This document shows positions 50,543-59,009 of a stretch of 64,000 nucleotides of DNA, in pieces. Under the pieces are notes generated by a model. The model ran no database searches, was not told where the DNA came from, and saw only the letters and a program-made list of their open reading frames with translations. The translations under genes and the position numbers were made by a program. Each line of letters opens with the position of its first letter. Position 1 is the stretch's first letter. The stretch is from Actinoplanes ianthinogenes (lineage in GTDB: Bacteria > Actinomycetota > Actinomycetes > Mycobacteriales > Micromonosporaceae), in the NCBI RefSeq assembly GCF_018324205.1, contig NZ_AP023356.1, forward strand, positions 8,996,501 through 9,060,500, written 5' to 3'.

Positions 50543-51307
50543 CTAGTGCGGCCGGGCGGCGGGATGCTGCCGGCGGACGGTGAGGATGACGACGATCGCC
50601 GCGAGCAGAGCGGCCGACGCGGCGTAGCGGTCCAGGGCGAGTCCGCCCTTGGCCAGGGGCTTGTCGAGGAAGTCGCCGACGACCGCGCCCAGCGGCCGGG
50701 TCAGCACGAACGCGGCCCAGAACAGCAACGTCCGCGAGATGCTCGTCCACCGGTACGCCGCGGCCAGCACCGCCAGCAGGGCGGTGAACAGCAGGGCGCC
50801 GCCGGTGTACTCCAGCCCGATGGTGTCCGCCGTCCAGTCGCCCAGTGCCGTACCCAGGGTCTGGGAGAACATGATGGTCACCCAGTAGAACGCCTCGCTG
50901 CGCGGCGACCGGATGTCGGTCACCGCGATCGAGCCGGTGACCGCCCGCCACACTCCGAACGACGCCAGCAGGCAGATGACCAGGATCGTCGTGCCACCGG
51001 CGTAACCGATGCCGAGCGAGCGGTCCACGTAGTCGGCGACCGTCGTGCCCAGCGTCGTGGTCGCCACGATGGTGAACCAGTAGACCCACTGGTTGAACCG
51101 CTCCGCCCGGATCTGCAGGGCGACCGCGCCCACGAACGCGACCGCGAAGATGAACGTGCTGGTCAAGTAGCCCAGACCCATCGACATCGACAGCGAGTCG
51201 CCGCCGGTCTCGCCGAGTGTCGTGGCCAGGACCTTGACGATCCAGAACTCGAGCGTCACGGCAGGAACCTTGGCGACGGTGTCGAGGGCTGTCGGCGATT
51301 GCGGCAT
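50543..51307 (-). CDS. COG4705 membrane protein (short paralogue)
   Basis: A 254-aa protein with eight TM helices made of four repeats of FWxxxxLxxTLGxxxGD (21-37, 76-92, 140-157, 196-212), collinear with the COG4705 domain at 40144 but without the C-terminal tail. The conserved Asp in each repeat and the SPRSEAFYW link are shared. Function unknown. A BlaI-type operator 17 bp upstream of the start lies between a poor -35 and a TATGTT -10 (51322-51317); the transcript would be nearly leaderless. Confidence 0.75.
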   Translation of the reverse strand: MPQSPTALDTVAKVPAVTLEFWIVKVLATTLGETGGDSLSMSMGLGYLTSTFIFAVAFVGAVALQIRAERFNQWVYWFTIVATTTLGTTVADYVDRSLGIGYAGGTTILVICLLASFGVWRAVTGSIAVTDIRSPRSEAFYWVTIMFSQTLGTALGDWTADTIGLEYTGGALLFTALLAVLAAAYRWTSISRTLLFWAAFVLTRPLGAVVGDFLDKPLAKGGLALDRYAASAALLAAIVVILTVRRQHPAARPH

Positions 51308-51323
51308 GAGGACAGAACATACT

Positions 51324-51338
51324 CCTACATTTTGTAGG
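51324..51338. promoter_or_regulatory. BlaI-type operator, copy 5 (before COG4705 short paralogue)
   Basis: CCTAC-ATTTT-GTAGG, perfect arms, in the spacer of the promoter reading left. It is 109 bp upstream of the divergent FAD/Rieske oxidoreductase, which it might also control. Confidence 0.75.
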
Positions 51339-51446
51339 AATACGGCATTTCGGCCAGACCCGCCGGGCGGCGTCAGGCTAGCCTCCTAGGACGCTTTAGG
51401 GGAGGTGCCGGTGTTTACTCACGGGAGCTACGGGTAGCCCGCGGGC

Positions 51447-52958
51447 ATGCTGGCAGGCGCGCAGGAGTCCTACTGGATCGAGTCCACCGCCCCGACCGCC
51501 TACCCGCGGCTGACCGAGGATCTCGACACCGACGTGGTGGTGATCGGTGGCGGCATCGCCGGGCTGTGCACGGCGTGGGAGCTGACCGAGGCGGGGCACC
51601 GGGTGGCACTCGTCGAGGCGGACCGGATCGCCACCGGCGTCACCGGGTACACCACCGCGAAGCTGTCCGTGCTGCACACCCTGATCTACGACGACCTGCG
51701 GACCACGTTCGACCAGGTCAGCGCGCAGCAGTACGCCCGGTCGCAGCAGGCCGCGGTGGACCGGGTCGCCGAGGTGACCGCGCGGCTCGGTGTCGACTGC
51801 GAGCTGGAACGGGTGCCGGCCTACACCTGGGCCGAATCCGCCGGCACCCTGGAGAAGGTCCGCGCCGAGGCGGCCGCCGCGGCCGCCGCCGGGCTGCCGG
51901 CCACCTTCGTCACCGAGACCGGGCTGCCGTTCCCGGTGGCCGGCGCGGTCCGGGTGGACGGCCAGGCACAGTTCCACCCGCGCAAATACCTGCTGGCGCT
52001 GGCCGGCGACCTGACCCGTCAGGGTGGGCGCATCTTCGAACGCACCCGCGCGACCGGCCTGCACGAGGGCGACCCGTGCACCGTCACCACCGAGGCCGGG
52101 CACACCGTCACCGCGCGGCACGTCGTGATCGCCACGCACTACCCGGTCTTCGACCGGGCGTTGCTGTTCGCCCGGCTTCAGCCGCGCCGTGAGCTGGTGG
52201 TCGCGGCCGCGATCCCGGCCGGGCAGGATCCGCTGGGGACGTTCCTGACCCCGGATGACAACACCCGTTCGGTACGGACCACGCCGTACCGTAAGGGTGA
52301 ACGTCTTTTGATCGTCACCGGCGAGCACTTCACGCCGGGCAACGGGGATGCCGCCGAGCGGTGGCAGCGGCTCGTCGACTGGACCGGGCAGCGGTTCCCG
52401 GACGCGCGGATCGTCTACCGCTGGGCGACGCAGGACAACAGCACGACCGATCGGGTGCCGTTCATCGGCCGGTATCGTCCGGGCAGCGACAACGTCTATG
52501 TGGCAACCGGGTTCGGTGGCTGGGGGATGAGCTCCGGGGTGCTGTCCGGGCAGTTGCTGGCCGCGCTGATCAGCGGTGACGCGCCGGAGTGGGCCGGGCT
52601 CTACGATCCGCGGCGGCTCGGGCTGCTGCGCGAGGCGGGGACGATGCTCAAGGCGCAGGCCGAGGTGGCCGGGCACTTCGTGGGTGACCGGGTCCGGTCG
52701 TCGCACGTCGACTCGATCGACGACATCGCGCCCGGCAGCGGCGCCGTCGTCCGGATCCGCGGACAGCAGTGCGCCGCCTATCGGGACGCGGCCGGTGAGG
52801 TGCATGCCCGGTCGGCCCGGTGCACGCATCTGGGTTGCATCGTCAGCTTCAATGAGGCGGAGACCGCCTGGGAGTGCCCGTGCCACGGCTCCCGTTTCGC
52901 CGTCGACGGCGCGGTGATCCAGGGTCCGGCGAACAGTCCGCTACCGCCCTTCGAGTGA
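51447..52958 (+). CDS. FAD-dependent oxidoreductase fused to a Rieske [2Fe-2S] domain
   Basis: A 503-aa two-domain enzyme. The N-terminal DAO-type FAD domain (DVVVIGGGIAGLCTAWELTEAGHRVALVEAD, residues ~29-59) runs to ~390 and ends with YVATGFGGWGMSSGVLSGQLLA. The C-terminal Rieske domain has CTHLGC and CPCHGS ligands (Cys-His...Cys-His). Such fusions occur in actinobacteria and cyanobacteria; the electron acceptor and substrate are unknown. ATG 51447 is chosen, though a start closer to TEDLDTDVVV cannot be excluded. Confidence 0.87.
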   Translation: MLAGAQESYWIESTAPTAYPRLTEDLDTDVVVIGGGIAGLCTAWELTEAGHRVALVEADRIATGVTGYTTAKLSVLHTLIYDDLRTTFDQVSAQQYARSQQAAVDRVAEVTARLGVDCELERVPAYTWAESAGTLEKVRAEAAAAAAAGLPATFVTETGLPFPVAGAVRVDGQAQFHPRKYLLALAGDLTRQGGRIFERTRATGLHEGDPCTVTTEAGHTVTARHVVIATHYPVFDRALLFARLQPRRELVVAAAIPAGQDPLGTFLTPDDNTRSVRTTPYRKGERLLIVTGEHFTPGNGDAAERWQRLVDWTGQRFPDARIVYRWATQDNSTTDRVPFIGRYRPGSDNVYVATGFGGWGMSSGVLSGQLLAALISGDAPEWAGLYDPRRLGLLREAGTMLKAQAEVAGHFVGDRVRSSHVDSIDDIAPGSGAVVRIRGQQCAAYRDAAGEVHARSARCTHLGCIVSFNEAETAWECPCHGSRFAVDGAVIQGPANSPLPPFE

Positions 52959-53094
52959 TCGCGGGCCCCGTATGATCCCGCGGTGAGGCATCGCGCCAGC
53001 AGTGACGGAGGTCACGTCCTAGTCGCCAACCTTTTCCGGGCCGAAGCGTCCTCCCAGGTGACAGTGCACCGACTGACTAGTGCTGGAGCTTGAG

Positions 53095-53481
53095 ATGCGC
53101 AGATCCACCCGGACCCTCGCGGTCGCCGCCGGAGCCGTTGCCGTCATCGGCGTCGGTGGTGTGTTCGCCGCAGCGGCCTTCGCCGACGATGCGACCCCCG
53201 CGCCGGTGCCGGCCGCGACGCCTTCCGCTTCGGTGCCGGCGTCGCCAGGCCCGGCCGCCACGCCTTCCGCCTCGGTGCCGGCTCCCTCCGCGCCGGCCGT
53301 GACGCCTTCCGCCTCGGTCGCGGCTCCCTCCGCCCCGGCCGTGACGGCGTCGGCCTCGGGGCCGGCCGCCGCGCCGAGTCCGTCCTCTTCGGTCCGGAAG
53401 CCGACCGCCGCGCCGAGTCCGTCCGCCTCGGTCCGCAAGCCCACCGCTGCCCCGAGCCCCTCGACCCGGACCGGTTCCTGA
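53095..53481 (+). CDS. Secreted Pro/Ala/Ser-rich low-complexity protein
   Basis: A 128-aa protein: a signal peptide (LAVAAGAVAVIGVGGVFAAAAFA), then ~95 residues of Ala/Pro/Ser/Val repeats built from PSASVPAPSAPAVTPSASV-like units and a KPTAAPSPSASVR pair near the end. It has no globular domain and no cysteines. ATG 53095 follows GGAG. It is placed directly before the sigma-factor gene and shares the Ser/Pro/Ala style of the protein after it. Probably an exported cell-wall linker; function unknown. Confidence 0.6.
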   Translation: MRRSTRTLAVAAGAVAVIGVGGVFAAAAFADDATPAPVPAATPSASVPASPGPAATPSASVPAPSAPAVTPSASVAAPSAPAVTASASGPAAAPSPSSSVRKPTAAPSPSASVRKPTAAPSPSTRTGS

Positions 53482-53551
53482 GGTGCGCGCGCCGGCCGCC
53501 ACGGTGGCCGGCGCTCCGCCCACCACCCCGACGCACCCCGCGAGGCCTTTT

Positions 53552-54121
53552 GTGATCTTCGTGCTGCCGTTGCCCACGCCGCTGCTGCGCTGGCTCCGAG
53601 GGACCGCCCTCGGCTCTGCCGCCACGGCGGCGCCCGCGGCGTCCGCGATCGACGAGCTCTACCGGGAGCGCCGCCTGCCGCTGGTCCGCCTGGCCGTGCT
53701 CATGGTCGACGACCTACCGACCGCGGAGGACATCGTCCAGGACGTCTTCACCCGCTTCTACCGCCGTCACCGCGCCGGACTGGACGCCGTCTCCGACGCG
53801 AACGCCTACCTGGTGTCCGCCGTGATGAACGCGGCCCGATCCGTCCTGCGGCGGCGCCGGATCGCCCGCGCCTATCTGCCGCCCCGCCCCGACCCGGCCC
53901 CGGCCGCCGAGGACGAGGCCCTGCTCGGAGCGGGTGACCGGGAGGTGATCCAGGCGCTGGGGCGGCTCACCACCCGGCAGCGGCAGGTCATCGTCCTGCG
54001 CTACTGGTCCGGCCTGTCCGAGCGGGAGATCGCCGACGCGCTGCGGATCACCACCGGAACCGTCAAGTCGACCGCGCACCGCGCCCTGACGCTGCTACGC
54101 GCCCAGCTGGGGGAGAAATGA
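53552..54121 (+). CDS. Sigma-70-family (ECF, SigE-like) RNA polymerase sigma factor
   Basis: A sigma factor of about 189 aa: region 2 (LVRLAVLMVDDLPTAEDIVQDVFTRFYRR), a linker, and region 4 (LTTRQRQVIVLRYWSGLSEREIADALRITTGTVKSTAHRALTLLRAQ). The start is uncertain; GTG 53552 is used and the frame is open from 53483, with 53562 another choice. It overlaps the next gene (ATGA), which encodes a protein with the layout of an anti-sigma factor. Confidence 0.85.
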   Translation: MIFVLPLPTPLLRWLRGTALGSAATAAPAASAIDELYRERRLPLVRLAVLMVDDLPTAEDIVQDVFTRFYRRHRAGLDAVSDANAYLVSAVMNAARSVLRRRRIARAYLPPRPDPAPAAEDEALLGAGDREVIQALGRLTTRQRQVIVLRYWSGLSEREIADALRITTGTVKSTAHRALTLLRAQLGEK

Positions 54122-54549
54122 CCGACATCGATCTGGAGCACCGCCTGCGCCGGGCCCTGTCCGCTCGGGCTGCCACCGTCACCAGCCAGGACCTGCGCCC
54201 GGCGTCGGCGCCGGCGCGCGCGGAGCGTCGCGGGGTCCTGGTCCGGTGGTGGTTGCCGCTGACCGCCGGTGTCGCCGCCGCGGCGGTCACGATCACGGCG
54301 TTCGCCCTGCTGCGGCCAGCGGATCCGGCATCCACGCCGCCTGCCGCGCCGGCCTCGCCGAGCGTCGGCGTTCCTGCCCCGGAGGTGACGCCGGGCACCT
54401 CGCCGCCCGCGCCGTCGCCGTCGTCCACGGCGGGGCCGGCGCCCAGCGCCTCCGAAGCGGCGAGCAGCGCCGCGGCCAGCCCCGCTGCCTCGTTCACCGG
54501 CCCGGCGCCCAGCGTGTCCGCGGGCAGCATCGAGGTCACTCCGCGCTGA
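54118..54549 (+). CDS. Single-TM sigma-factor partner with Pro/Ser/Ala-rich exterior
   Basis: A 143-aa protein: a cytoplasmic N-terminus (TDIDLEHRLRRALSARAATVTSQDL), one TM (VRWWLPLTAGVAAAAVTITAFALL, ~42-65) and a Pro/Ser/Ala-rich extracytoplasmic tail. Layout and coupling to the sigma-factor gene suggest an anti-sigma or accessory role, but no zinc-binding HxxxCxxC motif is seen. The last codons (PAPSVSAGSIEVT) are the first, degenerate unit of the tandem repeat that follows. Confidence 0.6.
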   Translation: MTDIDLEHRLRRALSARAATVTSQDLRPASAPARAERRGVLVRWWLPLTAGVAAAAVTITAFALLRPADPASTPPAAPASPSVGVPAPEVTPGTSPPAPSPSSTAGPAPSASEAASSAAASPAASFTGPAPSVSAGSIEVTPR

Positions 54550-54890
54550 CCCGTTCATCGGCGCCGAGCGTGCCCGGGTCAGCGGGCAGCATTGCGCTGA
54601 CGTGTCCGTCGGCTCGGCTTTGAGCGTGTCGGGGCCGGCGGGCGGCATCGCGCTGACGTGACCGTCGGTCCGGCGCCGAGCGTGGCGGGGCCGGCGGGCA
54701 GCATTGCGCTGACCTGTCCGTCGGCTCGGCGCCGAGCGTGTCGGGGTCAGCGGACAGCATTGCGCTGACGTGACCGTCGGATCGGCGCCGAGCGTGTCGG
54801 GGCCGGCGGGCAGCGTCGCGCTGACCTGTCCGTCGGTCCGGCGCCGAGCGTGCCGGGGGTGGCGGCAGCGTCGCGGTCGCCTTGCGCTGA
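54543..54890. repeat. 56-bp tandem repeat, apparently decayed coding sequence
   Basis: GCGCTGA occurs at 54543, 54594, 54650, 54706, 54762, 54818 and 54884: four consecutive 56-bp steps flanked by units of 51 and 66 bp. Each unit reads SAPSVSGPAGSIALT in one frame, but 56 is not a multiple of three, so the frame rotates and stops appear. The stretch 54550-55074 holds this array and then ~180 bp in which I see no gene. Confidence 0.85.
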
Positions 54891-55074
54891 CTTGTCCGCT
54901 GGCCCGGCAGGCAGCGTCTCCGAGGTGACGGGGCAGGATCGCGGCCACCCCAGGCGGGGTCACCTGCCACCTGCGCCGGCAGGTTCGCATCCCCTACCGC
55001 GGGCAGCCGCGTCGCGCGAGTGCGCGACCGCCACGGCGGGCGGCAGCGTCGCGAAACGGGCTGCCGCCGCGGGG

Positions 55075-56679
55075 TCAGCCGGAGGCGGCGACCGCGCAGG
55101 GCGTGCCCCGGTCGAAGGCGTAGCGCGCCTCGATGGTGTAGGTGCCGGCGTCCGGCGCGACCAGTTCGGTCCACGAGCCGTTCTGGACGAGGCAGCCGTT
55201 CCCGCTCGTCTCCAGCCACGGTGACCAGGCGATCCGCAGCACCGTGCGGCCCGCCCGCGGCATGGTGACGGTGAGCGCGGCCGGTCCGGCGGCGACGACG
55301 GTCGCGGGCGCCGAGGCGAGCGGATCGGACCCCGCGACCCGGTACACGCGCCAGTCGGCGTTGCTCCACACCAGCGGCAGCCACGTCTGCCCGGCGGTGA
55401 TGATCGCCGCCTCGGCGAGGCCGGAGCTGTCCGGTTCCCGGGCGGGCAGGACGACGTACGTGACGCTCCAGTCGTGCAGCCACGTGCGGTACGAGTCCGC
55501 GGTCAGCGTCCCGTCGTAGAACAGCGGGTTGCGTTCGACGTCGGCCTGCCGGTTCCAGCCGCGGGCCAGCTGCACGTGCGGCGCCACGGCGGACGCCTCC
55601 TCGTGCGTGCGCAGCGGCACCACCTCGACCCGGCCGCGCTGGGCGCCCAGGCGGGTCAGCTCGCCGATCAGCGGCCGGGCGTCTGCCGCGGCGGTCGCGG
55701 CGCTCGCCGGGGAGGTGTGGAAGAGGTCGGCGATCGGCTGGCTCAGGGTCCACGCGGCCAATCCGGTGGCCGCCAGGTAGGCGGTGACCATGCGACTGCG
55801 GCGGCCGATCAGGGGCGCGGCGCAGAACAGGACCGCGGCAGCGGCCAGCAGGGCGAGCCGTTCGACGTTGCTGCCGATCGGGGTGGGCAGCATCCAGGTC
55901 AGGGCGACGCCGGCGGCGTAGACCCAGGCGCCGGCGCGGACCGTGCGCCAGGCCGGGGGAGTCAGCACGGCGACGGCGACGGCGGCGCCGAAGGTGGCCA
56001 AGGCGGCGTACCAGGGGAAGGGCTGCACGCCGGAGAACGGGAAGAGCAGCGACGTCGCCGCGATCACCACCGGCGGTCCGGCCGCGAGCAGGCAGGCGTC
56101 GCGGCGCCGGCCGGTCAGGAACAGCGCGGCGGCCAGCACCTCGATGAACAGCCCGGCGACCGGGCTGCACAGCGTCGCGACGGTGCCGAGCAGCGCCGCG
56201 AGCACCGGGCGGTGCCGCCGGTCGGTTCCGGCCGGCGCCAGGATCGTGGCGGCCAGGGCGAACACCATGCCGAGCAGGTAGGTGACCCGCCCGGCGGCGA
56301 GGTTGGACCAGACGGCGACGGTCAGCCAGGCCACGGGCGGCAGCGGGCGGCGTACCCCGAAGCGCACGATGGCCAGCGCGCCGAGGACCGCCGCGCAGAC
56401 GCAGGCGAGGACGCCGGTGGTACGCACGCCGAGCCAGGCCATCAGGTACGGCGAGACGACGCTGTACGAGGCCGGGTGGATGCCGCCGTACCAGGAAAGG
56501 TTGTATGCCGACCCGGGGTGCTGGCGGACGAAGGAGGTCCAGGCGTACTGCGCGGCGAGGTCACCGGCGTCGCGGGCGAGCCAGAGCGCCCACACGAGGC
56601 TGAGCACGCCGGCGAGCACGCCGGCCAGCAGCGCGGGATGGTTCCACCGGCGCCAGGTGGTGACGAGGGGCAGTGTCAT
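55075..56679 (-). CDS. Large multi-TM membrane protein, function unknown
   Basis: A 534-aa protein: about ten TM helices in residues 15-345, then a ~190-aa extracytoplasmic domain with a C-terminal beta-sandwich (YTIEARYAFDRGTPCAVAASG). Motifs such as HPGSAYNLSWYGGIHPASYSVVSPYLMAW in the first loop recall GT-C-type membrane enzymes but lack a clear D-x-D/E site. I can name no substrate. ATG 56679 gives MTLPLVTTWRRW; a longer start up to 56838 is less likely. It is divergent from the PL11 lyase gene. Confidence 0.65.
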   Translation of the reverse strand: MTLPLVTTWRRWNHPALLAGVLAGVLSLVWALWLARDAGDLAAQYAWTSFVRQHPGSAYNLSWYGGIHPASYSVVSPYLMAWLGVRTTGVLACVCAAVLGALAIVRFGVRRPLPPVAWLTVAVWSNLAAGRVTYLLGMVFALAATILAPAGTDRRHRPVLAALLGTVATLCSPVAGLFIEVLAAALFLTGRRRDACLLAAGPPVVIAATSLLFPFSGVQPFPWYAALATFGAAVAVAVLTPPAWRTVRAGAWVYAAGVALTWMLPTPIGSNVERLALLAAAAVLFCAAPLIGRRSRMVTAYLAATGLAAWTLSQPIADLFHTSPASAATAAADARPLIGELTRLGAQRGRVEVVPLRTHEEASAVAPHVQLARGWNRQADVERNPLFYDGTLTADSYRTWLHDWSVTYVVLPAREPDSSGLAEAAIITAGQTWLPLVWSNADWRVYRVAGSDPLASAPATVVAAGPAALTVTMPRAGRTVLRIAWSPWLETSGNGCLVQNGSWTELVAPDAGTYTIEARYAFDRGTPCAVAASG

Positions 56680-56947
56680 CGGCCGTCTGTTTCCGTTCGG
56701 TCGCTCCCGCCGGTGACGGGGACCGCCGATCCGGGCAGCGGACCGTAACACGCCAGACATGAGTGGTCGTGTCCTCGTGGCACGCCCCACAGCCGCGGTC
56801 CCGCACTCGACGAGGCGGCAACCGCCCCGATGAATCATTTCAGGAATTGGTCTGCGTCTATGGCTTGGGTGGCTCTGAGTGCTACGGTCCCGGGATTAAC
56901 CGCTTCAGTAGCGGTGCGTCCCGTCCTCAACCACGTTGGGATCCCCC

Positions 56948-58768
56948 ATGCGACGCAAACTCCTGAGCGGCCTGTCGGTGGCCGCCGTCCTACTCACCCC
57001 CGGTGCCGTCCCCACCGCCGCCGGCGCCGCTCCGGCGAAGGCGGCCTCCCCGGCCGTCGACGCCCTGGACCGTGGCCTGATCAGCCTGCGGACCTCGACC
57101 GGCAACTTCCTGTCCTGGCGGCTGCTGGCCTCCGACCCGGCCGGTGTCGCGTTCAACGTCTACCGCGGCTCGACCCGGCTGACCACCGCCCCGATCACCA
57201 AGGGCACCAACTTCACCGACGCCGGCGCCCCGGCCGGCGCGTCTTACACGGTCAAGCCGGTCGTCGACGGCGTCGAGACCGCCTCGCTGGCGGCGGCCAC
57301 CCCGACCGTCGCACTCGCCGCCGCCTACCAGGACGTGCCGATCCAGGTGCCGGCCGGTGGCACCACCCCGGACGGCGTCGCCTACACCTACTCGGCCAAC
57401 GACGCCTCGGTCGGCGACCTGGACGGCGACGGCGCCTACGAGATCGTCCTCAAGTGGGACCCGTCCAACGCCAAGGACAACTCGCAGTCCGGCTACACCG
57501 GGCCGGTCATCATCGACGCGTACCGGCTGAACGGCACCCGGCTGTGGCGGCTCAACCTGGGCCGGAACATCCGGGCCGGCGCCCACTACACCCAGTTCCA
57601 GGTCTTCGACTACGACGGCGACGGCAAGGCCGAGGTGGTCATGAAGACCGCCGACGGTACGACCGACGGCACCGGCGCGGTGCTCGGCAACGCCGGTGCG
57701 GACTACCGCAACTCGTCCGGGTACGTGCTGTCCGGGCCGGAGTACCTGACCGTCTTCAACGGGCAGACCGGCAGGGCGATGGCGACCGCCGACTACGTGG
57801 TGCCGCGCGGGACCGTCTCGTCGTGGGGTGACAGTTACGGCAACCGGGTGGACCGGTTCCTGGCCGGGACCGCGTACCTCAATGGGTCTTATCCCAGCAT
57901 CGTCATGGCCCGCGGCTATTACACCCGCTCGGTGATCGTGGCCTGGGATTACCGCAACGGCGCGCTCACTCGCAGGTGGACCTTCGACAGCAACTCGTCC
58001 ACCAACGGCTCCGCCTGGACCGGGCAGGGCAACCACCAGCTCTCCGTCGCCGACGTGGACGGTGACGGCCGGGACGAGATCCTGTACGGCGCGATGGCCG
58101 TCGACGACAACGGCTACGGGCTGTGGGTCAACGGGCAGGGCCATGGCGACGCGTACCACGTCGGTGATCTGATCCCGAGCCGTCCCGGCCTGGAGATCTT
58201 CAAGGTCGACGAGGGCACCACGAAGCTGGCCGCCTGGATGGCCGACGCCCGCACCGGGTCGATCATCTGGTCGAACGCCTCCTGCGGCTGCGACAACGGC
58301 CGCGGCGTCTCGGACGACATCTACGCCGGCAGTCCCGGCGCCGAGTCCTGGTCGTCGGCGGTCTCCGGCCTGTTCACCACGTCCGGGCAGAACATCGGCC
58401 GCAAGCCGTCCAGCACGAACTTCGTCATCTGGTGGGACGGCGACGCGCAGCGGGAGCTGCTCGACGGCACCCACATCGACAAGTACGGCACCAGCGCCGA
58501 CACCCGGCTGCTGACCGCCAGTGGCGTGCACTCCAACAACGGCACGAAGGCCACCCCGTCGTTGCAGGCCGACATCCTCGGCGACTGGCGCGAGGAGGTC
58601 ATCTGGCCGACCACCGACAACACCCGGCTGCGGATCTACTCGACCACCGACAGCACCGGCATCTCGCGCCCGTCGCTGATGCAGGACCGGATGTACCGCG
58701 AGGCCGTCGCCTGGCAGAACACGGCGTACAACCAGCCACCGCACCCGTCCTTCGCGATTGGCGGCTGA
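56948..58768 (+). CDS. PL11 rhamnogalacturonan endolyase, secreted
   Basis: A 606-aa secreted pectin lyase. The signal peptide (MRRKLLSGLSVAAVLLTPG) is followed by the N-terminal FnIII-like domain (FLSWRLLASDPAGVAFNVYRG) and an eight-bladed propeller with Ca-binding loops GDLDGDGAYEIVLKWDP, FDYDGDGKAEVVMKTADG and ADVDGDGRDEILYG. This matches YesW/YesX-type PL11 lyases that cut rhamnogalacturonan I by beta-elimination, without a carbohydrate-binding module. ATG 56948 is chosen by the signal peptide. It is followed by a hairpin terminator. Confidence 0.9.
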   Translation: MRRKLLSGLSVAAVLLTPGAVPTAAGAAPAKAASPAVDALDRGLISLRTSTGNFLSWRLLASDPAGVAFNVYRGSTRLTTAPITKGTNFTDAGAPAGASYTVKPVVDGVETASLAAATPTVALAAAYQDVPIQVPAGGTTPDGVAYTYSANDASVGDLDGDGAYEIVLKWDPSNAKDNSQSGYTGPVIIDAYRLNGTRLWRLNLGRNIRAGAHYTQFQVFDYDGDGKAEVVMKTADGTTDGTGAVLGNAGADYRNSSGYVLSGPEYLTVFNGQTGRAMATADYVVPRGTVSSWGDSYGNRVDRFLAGTAYLNGSYPSIVMARGYYTRSVIVAWDYRNGALTRRWTFDSNSSTNGSAWTGQGNHQLSVADVDGDGRDEILYGAMAVDDNGYGLWVNGQGHGDAYHVGDLIPSRPGLEIFKVDEGTTKLAAWMADARTGSIIWSNASCGCDNGRGVSDDIYAGSPGAESWSSAVSGLFTTSGQNIGRKPSSTNFVIWWDGDAQRELLDGTHIDKYGTSADTRLLTASGVHSNNGTKATPSLQADILGDWREEVIWPTTDNTRLRIYSTTDSTGISRPSLMQDRMYREAVAWQNTAYNQPPHPSFAIGG

Positions 58769-58776
58769 GTGCGGCC

Positions 58777-58803
58777 GCTCCCCGCCTCGACGAGGCGGGG
58801 AGC
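58777..58803 (+). terminator. Hairpin terminator of the PL11 lyase gene
   Basis: A 27-nt inverted repeat starting 9 bp after the stop: arm GCTCCCCGCC and its complement, with TCGACGA as likely loop. Confidence 0.75.
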
Positions 58804-59009
58804 GCTCCGGGCGTACGCGAAAGCCGTCGTGAGCCCGGATGACCTGGACCGGAAAGCGGCGAGATGCCCGGGAATTTTGCGCTTGCCTACCGGGATCGCA
58901 CGGCTGGTGCGACGCCCGGGCCGACCCATTGACGAAGATGAGAGCTTCTCAACCGAGCGGGCATATGTCCGGTATGCGTGGGCAGACGCGACACGAGAAG
59001 GCGGTGGCG

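Noticed and set aside
51420..51440. CTAC-GG-GTAG near the FAD/Rieske start as a sixth BlaI site
   Set aside because: The spacing is 2 bp instead of 5 and the arms are shorter, so it does not match the other five copies.
52976..53000. Weak inverted repeat after the FAD/Rieske gene as terminator
   Set aside because: Only about six pairs with a long loop; not convincing.
54543..54890. 56-bp repeats as a CRISPR array or replication origin iterons
   Set aside because: The repeats are contiguous without unique spacers, and no cas or replication genes are present.
54536..56170. Long minus-strand frame through the 56-bp repeats with repeated RRTGQRDAARRPRHA-like peptide
   Set aside because: The peptide repeats only reflect the DNA repeat in a rotating frame, and the upstream part is a shadow of the membrane protein at 55075.
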